Below, in pieces: positions 40,215-49,818 of a stretch of DNA of 64,000 nucleotides. Source of the DNA: Planctomycetota bacterium (lineage in GTDB: Bacteria > Planctomycetota > Phycisphaerae > Tepidisphaerales > Tepidisphaeraceae); contig JAEZED010000121.1 in the NCBI GenBank assembly GCA_023417885.1, positions 1-64,000 on the forward strand. Reading direction: 5' to 3'. Each line of letters starts with the position of its first letter. Position 1 is the stretch's first letter. The translations under genes and the position numbers were made by a program. The notes beneath the pieces were generated by a model. The model saw only the letters and a program-made list of their open reading frames with translations, was not told the DNA's origin and ran no database searches.

Positions 40215-40269
40215 GCCCTCCCCGTCCCCGAGCAGCAAGGAACAACCGAAGCACACCCGGACTTCCAGC

Positions 40270-41337
40270 ATGAGCGCCATCGACCCCACCGCCCTACCGC
40301 AAGGCCACGGCCAAGACGTCGGTCACGACGTCGACCATGGCCACGGCCACGATCACCCGCCCCACCTGGCGCATCACTTCGACACGCCCGAGCAGCAGTT
40401 CGACTCGGCGAAGCTGGGGATGTGGACGTTCCTGGCCACCGAAATCCTGATGTTCGGCGGGCTGTTCTGCGCCTACGCGGTCTACCGCTACCACAATCCC
40501 AACGTCTTCCGGTACGGCGAGCACCACGTCTCGACCATGTGGGGGACGATCAACACCGTCGTCCTGCTGACCAGCTCCCTAACGATGGCGATGGCGGTGC
40601 GCGCGGCGCAGCTCGGGCGCAACAGCACGCTGGTGACGCTGCTCGTGGCCACGCTGCTGGGCGGGGCGGGCTTCATGGTCATCAAGACCATCGAGTACAA
40701 GGACAAGTGGGATCACGGCTACTTCCCGGGCTTCCTGAACAGCTACGACCGCATCCAGAACCCCGACGGGTTCCGCGACAACGTCGTCTCCCACATGCCC
40801 GGCCAGTCGCACGGCGCAGAGGAGGATCACGCCGCCGGCGACGAGGCGCATCCGCCCGGCGAGGGAGAGGACACGCACACCACCATCGCCGACCCGGCGA
40901 CGCAGCCGCTGGCGGAGCGCGAAGGCGTGGCCACGGCGCCCGCGGGCGCGACGAACGAGCGCCTGCTGCTCTTGGGCAAGGGGTACGTCGATCCGCACGC
41001 CGGCACCCCCGACGCCGCAGTGATCCGGCCGAACTTCAACAGCCCCGAGGGCCTGGCCTCGGCCGGTTCGGGCGGTCACGGGGTGCTGTACACCGACCTG
41101 TCGGTGGACGAGCAGTCGAACGTCAGGGCGTTCTTCAACATTTACTTCCTGATGACGGGGCTTCACGGGATCCACGTCGTGATCGGGATGGGCCTGATCA
41201 CCTGGATCCTCATCAAGAGCGCCCGGGGCGTCTTCGGGCCCGCCTACTTCACGCCGGTCGATCTCGTCGGCCTCTACTGGCACCTCGTCGACCTGATCTG
41301 GATCTTCCTCTTCCCGCTGCTCTACCTCATCCACTGA
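40270..41337 (+). CDS. coxC: Cytochrome c oxidase subunit III with a large internal insert
   Basis: This 355-residue subunit III begins with a His-rich segment (about 12-36, with repeated GH and DH pairs). The core helices are 47-76, 95-111 and 118-139. A hydrophilic insert of about 135 residues (about 150-285), rich in His, Glu and Ala, precedes the last helices ([18 protein letters not shown] and [19 protein letters not shown]). Subunit III supports proton uptake and stability of the oxidase. The insert may be periplasmic or cytoplasmic; its role is unknown. Confidence 0.92.
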   Translation: MSAIDPTALPQGHGQDVGHDVDHGHGHDHPPHLAHHFDTPEQQFDSAKLGMWTFLATEILMFGGLFCAYAVYRYHNPNVFRYGEHHVSTMWGTINTVVLLTSSLTMAMAVRAAQLGRNSTLVTLLVATLLGGAGFMVIKTIEYKDKWDHGYFPGFLNSYDRIQNPDGFRDNVVSHMPGQSHGAEEDHAAGDEAHPPGEGEDTHTTIADPATQPLAEREGVATAPAGATNERLLLLGKGYVDPHAGTPDAAVIRPNFNSPEGLASAGSGGHGVLYTDLSVDEQSNVRAFFNIYFLMTGLHGIHVVIGMGLITWILIKSARGVFGPAYFTPVDLVGLYWHLVDLIWIFLFPLLYLIH

Positions 41338-41367
41338 ACCACCGCGGGCAACCACACAGAGGCAATC

Positions 41368-41862
41368 ATGGCGATCACTCCTGACAGTGGCGTACGCGGC
41401 AACGCGACCATCGACCTGGCGAAGCTCTCCGAGGACGACCAGCAGCTCATCGCCCGCCGGCAGACCGCCGCCGGCGCGATCCCGGGCATGGAGGGGATGG
41501 ATGTCCCCATCAACGCCCCGCCGCACGAGGAGCCCCATGTCGCCCCCGCGTGGATCATGTATGGCACGTTCGCCGCACTGATCCTCCTCACGGCGGCGAC
41601 CGTCGGCGCGCGCTCGTTCGACCTCGGGGCGCTCAACATCTGGATCGCCCTGGGCCTCGCCGCCATCAAGTCGATGCTCGTGGCGCTCTTCTTCATGCAC
41701 CTGTGGTGGGACAGCAAGTTCAACCAGCTCATCCTCGCCGTTTCGCTGCTGTTCCTCGTGATCTTCATCGGCGCCTCCATCACCGACAGCGAGCAGTACC
41801 AGCCGGTGCTCGAGCCGCCGGGCGCCTACGCCGCGCCCATCGTCGAGGAGCCGCGCCAGTAG
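41368..41862 (+). CDS. coxD: Cytochrome c oxidase subunit IV (prokaryotic type)
   Basis: The 164-residue protein has three transmembrane helices (about 61-80, 89-110 and 121-140) and the family hallmark LVALFFMHLWWDSKFNQLIL. It is the small subunit IV (COX4_pro) of caa3-type oxidases. AGAGG before ATG 41368 supports the start. It follows coxC after 30 bases. Confidence 0.9.
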   Translation: MAITPDSGVRGNATIDLAKLSEDDQQLIARRQTAAGAIPGMEGMDVPINAPPHEEPHVAPAWIMYGTFAALILLTAATVGARSFDLGALNIWIALGLAAIKSMLVALFFMHLWWDSKFNQLILAVSLLFLVIFIGASITDSEQYQPVLEPPGAYAAPIVEEPRQ

Positions 41863-41893
41863 CCTCCCCCGCCGCTCGCGCACGCCGAACGCC

Positions 41894-42595
41894 ATGACCG
41901 ACGCCCCAGCCAGCGACGGCGGACATCCGGAACAACCCGGCTCGTCCGGACGTGACGCCGACCGCCGCCGGCTCTACAACGACGATCGCGACCACGTCGT
42001 GCCTGCGAAGACGCACGCCTTTGGCATGTGGGTGTTCCTGCTCGGCCTGGCGATCCTCTTCAGCGCCACGATGCTGCTGTACGTCCTCCTCCGCTTGCGG
42101 GCGCAGGAGGCACACCCCCTCGGCGAGCTCCGCGGCGCGCTCACGAACGCCAAGCTCTTCCTGAGCACCGCGATCGTCCTCGCGGCCAGCGTGACGATCC
42201 ACGTCGCCGTGCTGCGCATCAGGCGCGAGCGCAAGCAGTCGTTCCTGCGCTGGCTCATCGCGAGCCTCGTGCTCGCCCTGGCCTTCCTGGCGGTGCAGAC
42301 GCCCGCGATGATCGAGCTCCTGGGCCTCCAGCCGCCCATCCCGCCCGACGCCACGCCGCTGGCCGAGGGGGGGAGGCCGATCACCCAGTTCTACAAGTTC
42401 CTCTTCATCCTCGTGCTGCTGCACGCGCTGCACGTCGTCGGGGGCGTGATCTACCTCGTCGTCGTCACCCGCCGCGCCCTGCAGGGCCGCTACGACCACG
42501 AGCACTACACCGGCCCCCGCCACGCCGCCCTCTACTGGCACTTCCTCGACGTGGTCTGGCTGGTCATGTTCGGGACGTTTCTTCTCTTCGGCTGA
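41894..42595 (+). CDS. Second subunit-III-like haem-copper oxidase protein
   Basis: This 233-residue polytopic protein has about five helices and the subunit III core signatures FGMWVFLLGLAILF at the start and YWHFLDVVWLVMFGTFLLF at the end. It is shorter than coxC and lacks its insert. It may be an alternative subunit III, or form the missing helices of the oxidase as in split-subunit enzymes. It closes the respiratory operon; 164 bases follow before pstS. Confidence 0.88.
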   Translation: MTDAPASDGGHPEQPGSSGRDADRRRLYNDDRDHVVPAKTHAFGMWVFLLGLAILFSATMLLYVLLRLRAQEAHPLGELRGALTNAKLFLSTAIVLAASVTIHVAVLRIRRERKQSFLRWLIASLVLALAFLAVQTPAMIELLGLQPPIPPDATPLAEGGRPITQFYKFLFILVLLHALHVVGGVIYLVVVTRRALQGRYDHEHYTGPRHAALYWHFLDVVWLVMFGTFLLFG

Positions 42596-42759
42596 GCCGC
42601 CGGCCGCGCGCAACTTTCGTCCGGGGCTCACCAAACCCTAAACCTCCGCCGGGTACCGTTTGCCCAAAGCGATGACCAGGTCGCCCCGCGGCGGCCCGTC
42701 GCCGGAAGCAGTCCCCGCCCGGCCCCCCGCACCGGCCAGGCAAACCCGGAGAAACCCAC

Positions 42760-43734
42760 ATGTCCAGACTTCCGACCGTTTCCAGCCGCATCCGTACCGC
42801 CGGCGTGGCACTGGTGGCGGTGCTCGCCACCGCCGGCGCCGCCTTCGGCCAGGCCGTGCAGGTGGACGAGAGCCTGCCCCGCTACGAGAAGACCACCGGC
42901 GTCTCCGGCTCGGTCAAGAGCGTCGGCAGCGACACCCTGAACAACCTCATGACCCTCTGGGCCGAGGAGTTCAAGAAGTTCTACCCGAACGTGAACGTCG
43001 AGATCGAAGGCAAGGGCTCCAGCACCGCCCCGCCCGCGCTCATCGAGGGGACCGCCCAACTCGGCCCCATGAGCCGTGCCATGAAGGGGAGCGAAACCGA
43101 CGCCTTCGTCAACCAGTACGGCTACGAGCCCACCCCCGTCCGCGTCGCCGTCGACGCCTTGGCGGTCTTCGTCCACAAGGACAACCCCGTCAAGTCGCTG
43201 ACGATGGACCAGATGCGCCGGATCTTCAGCGTCGAGGGCAAGGATGGCATTACGTGGGGCGACGTCGGCGTCACGGATCGGGAGTTCGCCGACAAGCCGA
43301 TCAGCCTGTACGGCCGCAACAGTGCCAGCGGAACCTACGGCTTCTTCAAGGAGCAGGCGCTGGGCGATGCTGATTTCAAGGCCAGCGTCAAGGAGCAGCC
43401 GGGCAGCAGCAGCGTCGTCCAGGGCGTGGCCTCCGACCGCTTCGCCATCGGCTACAGCGGCATCGGCTACAGGACCGCCGATGTCCGGGCGGTGGCGATC
43501 GACGGCGTCGAGGCGACGGCCGACAACGCCTACGCCGGTGAATACCCGCTTGCCCGCTTCCTCTACGTCTACCTGAACATTTCGCCCGACAACGAAGCGA
43601 GCCCGGTCGTCCGGGAGTTCGTGAAGCTGATCTTCAGCCAGCAGGGCCAGCAGGTGGTGATCAAGGACGGCTACTTCCCCGTCACTCAGCAGATCGCGCA
43701 GGAAGACCTCAAGAAGGCCAAGGCCGCCGAGTGA
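42760..43734 (+). CDS. pstS: Phosphate ABC transporter substrate-binding protein
   Basis: PstS (324 residues) has a signal peptide ending near AAFGQ, the phosphate-binding loop VKSVGSDTLNNLM, a second contact in GKGSSTAPPALIEGTAQLGPMSR, and RNSASGTYGFF. These match the type II periplasmic phosphate-binding fold. GGAGAAA before ATG 42760 supports the start. A terminator-like hairpin follows at 43757-43784, which would make pstS more highly expressed than pstCAB. Confidence 0.93.
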   Translation: MSRLPTVSSRIRTAGVALVAVLATAGAAFGQAVQVDESLPRYEKTTGVSGSVKSVGSDTLNNLMTLWAEEFKKFYPNVNVEIEGKGSSTAPPALIEGTAQLGPMSRAMKGSETDAFVNQYGYEPTPVRVAVDALAVFVHKDNPVKSLTMDQMRRIFSVEGKDGITWGDVGVTDREFADKPISLYGRNSASGTYGFFKEQALGDADFKASVKEQPGSSSVVQGVASDRFAIGYSGIGYRTADVRAVAIDGVEATADNAYAGEYPLARFLYVYLNISPDNEASPVVREFVKLIFSQQGQQVVIKDGYFPVTQQIAQEDLKKAKAAE

Positions 43735-43756
43735 ACTTTCGCGACAGGTTGTCCAC

Positions 43757-43784
43757 CAGGTGTCCCGCTCCGGCGGGACGCCTG
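43757..43784 (+). terminator. Terminator-like hairpin between pstS and pstC
   Basis: A 12-bp stem (43757-43768 with 43773-43784, one G-T wobble) with a TCCG loop is followed by TCTCTT. It likely gives partial termination after pstS. Confidence 0.6.
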
Positions 43785-43951
43785 TCTCTTGCGCCCCAGT
43801 CGCTTCGAATGCCGACTGGATGCGTCTTCTTCGCATCGCCGGGCCGCGGCAGCCGCAAGAGGGGAGTCGGCGGACCGCCTGCCTTAGCGCAGGTTTAACA
43901 GGCGCAGGCACAATGATCGCCAACGATGGGGCCTGACGGGGCGGCGCCGTT

Positions 43952-46684
43952 GTGCGTGTGAATCTCCAGACCTGGATGATGAGCCAACTCGAGGAACCAC
44001 AACTCGCTCCGCCGGGCGGAAACGGGGGGAATCGTCCTCCCGGCTCGCGCCGCTCGTTCACGGGCCGGCGCAGGCAGCGCAAGACGCGCCCCGCCGTCAA
44101 GATCGCCGATCTCGTCGCCCGTTGTCTCATCACCGCAGGCGGACTGGGCGTCGTCGTCATGTTCGCCGCCATCGTCGGCTTCCTGATCTCCGTGGCGGTG
44201 CCGCTGTTCACCTCCGCCGCCGTCGAAGAAGTGGCGACGGCACCCCTTCCGCTGCCCGAGACGAGCTCCTCCGTAGAAGAAGCGCCGTTGCCGGTGGCCA
44301 TGGGCGTCGATGAGATGCGCGTGGCCCTCTGGGTGCTGGATTCGGCCAGCCGCTTCAGCATGTACCGCCTTTCCGGCGCCGAGCTGATCAGCACGCAGCA
44401 GATCTCCGACGTGCCGGTGACGGCCGTCGCCGAGCGGCGCGGGGCCCTGGCGATCGCCCGGGCGGACGGCACGATCCAGCTCGGCGAGGTGGGCTTCGCA
44501 ACGTCGTTCACGAGCGAGCTCTCCGACTCCGCGGAGTCGCTGGCGGAGGGGCAGACGATCATCCAGGGGGATGGCATCGCGGAGATGGTGCGCGGCCGGC
44601 TGCGGATCACCCGACCGAACATCGAGCTGGCCGATCCCGTCCAGATCACTGACGGCGATCCCTCCCCCGCGGTGCGGATGGATTACCTGCGCGACTCGAA
44701 CCTCGAGGCGCTTGCGGCGGTGCTGGAGGACGGGCGGCTGTTCGTCAACCTGATCCGCAAGCAGCAGAACATGATGACGGGGAAGGTGACGACGCGGCTG
44801 GTGAAGCACGAGCTGCCGCGGAGCAGTCGCAGCCCTCCCGAGACACCGTTGGCCGTGCTGCTTGGAAAGAACGCGCGGCACGTCTACCTGGTCTATCCCA
44901 ACGGTCACCTGACGCGCTACGACACGAGCGATCCGAACAAGGCGGTCATCGCCGAGGAGACGGACCTGACGCCGGATGACGGGGCCGCGCTCACCTCGGC
45001 CGCCATGCTGCTGGGGAACGTGACGATCATCGCCGGCGACGCCGAGGGGGGCGTCACGGGGTGGTTCGCGGCGCCGTTCGGTGAGGGCGCCAGCCGGCGC
45101 GAGCGGGCGACCACGACCGATGGCCTGCACATGGTGCGGGCGCATGTGCTGCCGGCGCAGGCCGGGGCGATCACCGCCATCACCGCCAGTCACCGCGACC
45201 GGCAGTTCATCACCGGCGACGCCACGGGGCAGATCGTCCTGCGGCACATGACCAGCGAAGCGACGCAGGCGCGCCTGGAGCCGTTCGACGGGCAGCCCAT
45301 CAGGCTCCTGGCGCTGGCGCCGAAGAACAACGCCCTTGGGGCCATTTCCGAGGACGGGCAGTTCGCCTTCTTCGATGTCGACAACCCTCACCCCGACGGC
45401 TCCGTGGCGGCGATGCTGGCGCCCGTGCACTACGAGGGTCGCGCCGAGTCGGAGCACTTCTGGCAAAGCTCCGCCGGAACGGACTCGGCCGAGCTGAAGT
45501 TCGGCCTCATCCCGCTGATCTTCGGGACGATCAAGGCGACCGTGTACGCGATGGTCTTCGCGGTGCCGCTGGCGATCCTGGCGGCGATCTACTCGTCGGA
45601 GTTCATGCAGCCGCAGACGCGTTCGGTGGTGAAGCCGGTGGTGGAGCTGATGGCGGGCCTGCCGTCGGTCGTCCTCGGCTTCATCGCGGCGCTGGTGCTG
45701 GCGCCGTTCGTCGAGAACGTCGTGCCTGCCGTGCTGCTGACGTTCGTGGCGGTGCCGGTGGGGGTGATGGTCGCCGGCTTCCTCTGGCAGCTCGTTCCGC
45801 CGCGCCTGGTGCGGACGTTGCCCGGCTGGCTGCCGTTCGTGCTGATGATCGCGACGGTGGTCCTGATGGTCGTGGTTGCGTTCCTGCTGGGGCCGGTGGT
45901 GGAGCGCGTGCTGTTCTACGGCGACTTCCGTGCGTGGGTGGATTCGCGCGTCGGCACGGGCCGTCTCGGGGGCACGCCCGGCTGGATCATCCTCCTGACG
46001 CCCCTCTTCGGCGTGGCGCTGGTGATCGGCTTCAACCTCGGCCTGCGGCACCGCCTCGGCCTGTACGACGGCCGCCGCCGCACCAGGACGCAGCTGGCCG
46101 TCGCCGACCTGCTCCGGTTCGTCGCCACCGGTGTGGCGGCCGTCGGATTGGCGGCGCTGGTCGGGGCGGGGCTGAGCGCGGTCGGGCTGGACCTGCGCGG
46201 CACGCTCTTCGACACCTACGTGCAGCGCAACGCGTTGAACGTCGGCATCATCATGGGCTTCGCGATCATCCCGATCATCTACACCGTCAGCGAAGACGCC
46301 CTCTCCAGCGTTCCAAACACGCTCCGCTCCGCCGCCTACGGCGCGGGCGCCACCCCCTGGCAGACGGCCGTCCGCGTCGTCCTCCCCGTCGCCGCAAGCG
46401 GGATCTTCTCGGCCTGCATGATCGGCTTCGGCCGGGCCGCCGGTGAGACGATGATCGTCCTCATGGCCGCCGGCAACACGCCGCTGATGGAGTGGAACCT
46501 TTTCAACGGCATGCGGACGCTGTCGGCGAACATCGCCGTCGAGCTGCCTGAGGCGGCGGTCGGAAGCACGCATTACCGCGTGCTCTATCTCAGCGCCCTG
46601 GTGCTGTTCGCCATCACGTTCCTCGTGAACACGACCGCCGAGATGGTGCGCATTCGTTTCCGCAAGCGGGCTTTCCAGTTGTGA
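43952..46684 (+). CDS. pstC: Phosphate ABC transporter permease PstC, enlarged
   Basis: The 910-residue permease starts with GTG 43952; ATG 43976 is a good alternative. After a first helix (about 55-85) comes a soluble domain of about 420 residues with WD-like repeated strands (QFITGDATGQIVLRH, GAISEDGQFAFFDV), suggestive of a beta-propeller. The permease helices follow from about residue 520, including the EAA-loop-like SVPNTLRSAAYGAGATPWQTAVRVVLP. PstC is usually near 320 residues. It pairs with PstA and PstB to import phosphate. The insert might sense or regulate. Confidence 0.9.
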   Translation: MRVNLQTWMMSQLEEPQLAPPGGNGGNRPPGSRRSFTGRRRQRKTRPAVKIADLVARCLITAGGLGVVVMFAAIVGFLISVAVPLFTSAAVEEVATAPLPLPETSSSVEEAPLPVAMGVDEMRVALWVLDSASRFSMYRLSGAELISTQQISDVPVTAVAERRGALAIARADGTIQLGEVGFATSFTSELSDSAESLAEGQTIIQGDGIAEMVRGRLRITRPNIELADPVQITDGDPSPAVRMDYLRDSNLEALAAVLEDGRLFVNLIRKQQNMMTGKVTTRLVKHELPRSSRSPPETPLAVLLGKNARHVYLVYPNGHLTRYDTSDPNKAVIAEETDLTPDDGAALTSAAMLLGNVTIIAGDAEGGVTGWFAAPFGEGASRRERATTTDGLHMVRAHVLPAQAGAITAITASHRDRQFITGDATGQIVLRHMTSEATQARLEPFDGQPIRLLALAPKNNALGAISEDGQFAFFDVDNPHPDGSVAAMLAPVHYEGRAESEHFWQSSAGTDSAELKFGLIPLIFGTIKATVYAMVFAVPLAILAAIYSSEFMQPQTRSVVKPVVELMAGLPSVVLGFIAALVLAPFVENVVPAVLLTFVAVPVGVMVAGFLWQLVPPRLVRTLPGWLPFVLMIATVVLMVVVAFLLGPVVERVLFYGDFRAWVDSRVGTGRLGGTPGWIILLTPLFGVALVIGFNLGLRHRLGLYDGRRRTRTQLAVADLLRFVATGVAAVGLAALVGAGLSAVGLDLRGTLFDTYVQRNALNVGIIMGFAIIPIIYTVSEDALSSVPNTLRSAAYGAGATPWQTAVRVVLPVAASGIFSACMIGFGRAAGETMIVLMAAGNTPLMEWNLFNGMRTLSANIAVELPEAAVGSTHYRVLYLSALVLFAITFLVNTTAEMVRIRFRKRAFQL

Positions 46685-48771
46685 CCGAACCGATGAGCGA
46701 TCCGTACCGCCATTCATCCAGCGCAGGACCCGACCGCGACCGCACCGGCGCCGCCACCGGCGAGGACCCGGCGCCCGCCGAGGTCGCCGCCGGGGGCGGG
46801 GGCGGCGGGATGATTCCGGTCGTGCCGCATGCCTTCTCCGACAACACCGCCGGCGGCAAGCCGAAGCGGCGCACCAACCTGGCGGCGCGCGGCGAGCCGA
46901 TGGTCTGGCTCACGGGCGGCTGCATCGCGACCGCGGTCCTGATGATCATCGGGCTGCTCGCGTTTATCACGCTGCGCGGCGTCACGACGTTCTGGCCCCC
47001 GCCCCTGGAGCGGATCGAGCTGGCCGACGGCAGCGTGATCATGGGGGAATACAGCCGCGAGGACGTCGATCGCCGGACCGACACGGAGGAGGGGGAGGGC
47101 GCCGACCCCGCCTCGCGCCGGCGTGTGCTTTACAAGACCGGCAACTACGACATCAGCGGGGAGGACTTCACCTGGGTGCTGGAGAGCCAGGTAGTCGAGC
47201 GGACGCGCCCGGAGTGGGGGCTCGTGATCGAACGCCTCGCCTGGGGGAACGCGTATGGCACGCTCGAGGCAGTCATCGACGACGGCGAGCGCATCGAAGA
47301 CCCCGCCGCGGCCTGGGCCAGGTTCAACGAGATCCATCCGCGAATGGAGTCGCTCCTGGCGCAGCTCCGGCGGATCGAGAAGCGCGACATGGGCCGCATC
47401 GCGCGCGAGTACGAGGAGATGCGCCTCGAGCAGCGCGGCGTCGAGCGGGAGCATGGGGAGGACTCGACGGAGCTGGAGGCGCTTCTCGAGGCGCACGCGG
47501 CGCGCGAGGAGACGCTCGCGGCGGAATATTCCCGGCTCGAGGCGCAAGTGGCTGAGATCCGCGCCGAGATGGGGCGTTACCGCGTGGAGGTGCGCGCGCC
47601 CGGCGGGGCAATCATCCCGGAGAACCGCGTGCAGCCCGACGTGCCGATGCAGATCGCCCAGGTGGTGCGCGCTTACCCGGCGAACCAGCTCGGTGTGGCC
47701 GGCAAGCTGGGCGTCTATTTCTCGCGTTGGTGGGAATATCTCACCGCCGAGCCGCGGGAGGCGAACAGCGAGGGGGGCGTGCTGCCCGCCATCATCGGCA
47801 CGGTGCTGCTGACGTTCATCATGATCATCTTCGTCGTCCCGCTGGGGGTTGTGGCGGCGATCTACCTGCGGGAGTATGCGCGCCAGGGACTGCTGGTCAG
47901 CATCGTGCGCATCAGCGTGAACAACCTGGCCGGCGTGCCGAGCATCGTGTACGGCGTGTTCGGGCTGGGCTTCTTCTGTTACGGCGTCGGCGCCTGGATC
48001 GACGGCGGGCCGGACGAGCCGTTCAGCGTCTCGCAATGGTGGTCATTGCTGCTGGTGACCGCCGCCCTCGTCACGGCCGCGATCGTCCTGGGCATCGTCA
48101 CGCGAAAGCTCAATGCCGAATCACTGAAGATGGAGGGAAGCAGTCGCGCACGGTGGCTGGGAATGGGCGCCTTCCTGATCTGGGTCACCGCGGCGGGCAC
48201 GGTGTTCCTGCTCATCCGGGACATGCCCTTCTTCCACGGCTTCTACCGCGAGAAGCTGCCGGATCCGACGGTCGGCAAGAGCGCGATGATCTGGGCGAGC
48301 CTCACGATGGCGATCCTGACGCTCCCGGTGGTGATCGTGGCGACGGAGGAGGCGCTGGCCGCCGTCCCGCGCAGCATGCGCGAGGGGGCATACGCCTGCG
48401 GCGCGAGCAAGTGGCAGACGATCCGGCGGATCGTGCTTCCGCGTGCCCTGCCGGGGGTGATGACGGGGATGATCCTGGCGATCGCCCGCGGGGCCGGCGA
48501 GGTGGCGCCGCTGATGCTCGTGGGGGCGGTGAAGCTGGCGCCGGAGCTTCCGATCTCGATGGAGGCGCCCTGGTTCGGCTCCGATCGCTCCTTCATGCAC
48601 CTGGGCTTCCACATCTTCGACCTCGGGTTCCAGAGCCGGAACAGCGAGGCGGCCAAGAGCATGGTCTACACCACCACCCTGCTGCTGATCGCGCTGGTGG
48701 TGGCGCTGAATCTTTCGGCGATCTTCGTGCGGTCGCGGCTGCGGCGGTCGTTCACGGGGGGGCAGTTTTAG
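46681..48771 (+). CDS. pstA: Phosphate ABC transporter permease PstA, enlarged
   Basis: The 696-residue permease overlaps pstC by 4 bases (GTGA; ATG 46693 is an alternative). It has a Gly-rich N-terminus, a first helix (about 75-100) and a soluble domain of about 250 residues that includes a coiled-coil stretch (about 205-310, many Glu-Arg heptads such as LEALLEAHAAREETLAAEY). Core permease helices and the EAA-like loop SMREGAYACGASKWQTIRRIVLPRALPGVMTG follow. PstA is normally about 290 residues. Confidence 0.9.
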   Translation: MTEPMSDPYRHSSSAGPDRDRTGAATGEDPAPAEVAAGGGGGGMIPVVPHAFSDNTAGGKPKRRTNLAARGEPMVWLTGGCIATAVLMIIGLLAFITLRGVTTFWPPPLERIELADGSVIMGEYSREDVDRRTDTEEGEGADPASRRRVLYKTGNYDISGEDFTWVLESQVVERTRPEWGLVIERLAWGNAYGTLEAVIDDGERIEDPAAAWARFNEIHPRMESLLAQLRRIEKRDMGRIAREYEEMRLEQRGVEREHGEDSTELEALLEAHAAREETLAAEYSRLEAQVAEIRAEMGRYRVEVRAPGGAIIPENRVQPDVPMQIAQVVRAYPANQLGVAGKLGVYFSRWWEYLTAEPREANSEGGVLPAIIGTVLLTFIMIIFVVPLGVVAAIYLREYARQGLLVSIVRISVNNLAGVPSIVYGVFGLGFFCYGVGAWIDGGPDEPFSVSQWWSLLLVTAALVTAAIVLGIVTRKLNAESLKMEGSSRARWLGMGAFLIWVTAAGTVFLLIRDMPFFHGFYREKLPDPTVGKSAMIWASLTMAILTLPVVIVATEEALAAVPRSMREGAYACGASKWQTIRRIVLPRALPGVMTGMILAIARGAGEVAPLMLVGAVKLAPELPISMEAPWFGSDRSFMHLGFHIFDLGFQSRNSEAAKSMVYTTTLLLIALVVALNLSAIFVRSRLRRSFTGGQF

Positions 48772-48824
48772 CGCGGCGCTAACAACCCGACCCCTGCCGC
48801 AGGCGAACATCTGTTGAGGCATCT

Positions 48825-49715
48825 ATGACCCAGGCCCTACTGGAACGCCACGTTGCTCCCCGCCCCTCTCCCGCCGCCCCGCGCCGTCGCAGGTCGCTCC
48901 AGGAGATCATCGACGCACGGGAGCCCTTCCCCACCGACGTCCACCCGGAGCTCTCGCAGGAGCAGGCGGTCGTCGAGGTGCGCAACTTCGAGCTGTTCTA
49001 CGGCGCCAAGAAGGCGCTGTGGGACATCAGCATGAACATCCCCGCCGGGCGGGTGACGGCGCTCATCGGCCCGTCCGGTTGCGGCAAGAGCACGCTGCTC
49101 CGCTCCATCAACCGGCTCAACGACCTGATCGACACGGTGCGCATCGACGGGAACATGTACCTCAACGGCGACCCGATCTACGCCCGCAACGTGGACGTCA
49201 TCGAGCTGCGCAAGCGCATGGGGATGGTCTTCCAGAAATCCAACCCGTTCCCGATGAGCATCTTCGAGAACGTCGTCTTCTCCCTCCGCATCGACGGCGA
49301 GCGCAATCGCCGCGTCCTGGAGGAGGCATGCGAGCGCTCGCTCCGCGGGGCCGCCCTGTGGGACGAGGTGAAGGATCGCCTCCACGAGTCGGCGCTGGGG
49401 CTCTCCGGCGGGCAGCAGCAGCGCCTGTGCATCGCCCGGGCCATCGCCGCCGAGCCGGAGGTGCTGCTGATGGACGAGCCGTGCAGCGCGCTCGATCCGA
49501 TCGCCACCGGCAAGATCGAGGAACTCATCAGCGAGCTGCGCGGGCAGTACACCGTCTGCATCGTCACGCACAACATGCAGCAGGCCAGCCGCGTCAGCGA
49601 CTACACCGCCTTCATGTATCTCGGCCGCCTCGTCGAGTACGGCCCCACCGCCACGATCTTCCAGACGCCCCACCTGAAGGAGACGGAAGACTACGTGACG
49701 GGTCGCTTTGGGTGA
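48825..49715 (+). CDS. pstB: Phosphate ABC transporter ATPase
   Basis: This 296-residue ABC ATPase has Walker A (GPSGCGKST), Q-loop ([18 protein letters not shown], typical of PstB), signature [16 protein letters not shown], Walker [14 protein letters not shown] and the H-loop [14 protein letters not shown]. An N-terminal extension of about 45 residues precedes the domain. GAGG before ATG 48825 supports the start. No phoU, phoB or phoR is in the window. Confidence 0.95.
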   Translation: MTQALLERHVAPRPSPAAPRRRRSLQEIIDAREPFPTDVHPELSQEQAVVEVRNFELFYGAKKALWDISMNIPAGRVTALIGPSGCGKSTLLRSINRLNDLIDTVRIDGNMYLNGDPIYARNVDVIELRKRMGMVFQKSNPFPMSIFENVVFSLRIDGERNRRVLEEACERSLRGAALWDEVKDRLHESALGLSGGQQQRLCIARAIAAEPEVLLMDEPCSALDPIATGKIEELISELRGQYTVCIVTHNMQQASRVSDYTAFMYLGRLVEYGPTATIFQTPHLKETEDYVTGRFG

Positions 49716-49807
49716 TCCGCCCACAGGCAGCCGCCCCGCCGAACCCGACCGGCCGCGCCCAGGGCAACGCGGCCGATGGTGCATTCCCCCGTGGCTCGCG
49801 AGCTCAC

Positions 49808-49813
49808 TACGAT
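49808..49813 (+). promoter_or_regulatory. Candidate -10 element (TACGAT) of the Nif3-like gene
   Basis: TACGAT lies 5 bases before ATG 49819, without a Shine-Dalgarno site. Confidence 0.4.
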
Positions 49814-49818
49814 GCGCC

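Noticed and set aside
33716..40289. Two further long minus-strand open frames across actF to coxA
   Set aside because: They are antisense to well-supported respiratory genes and lack any recognisable domain.
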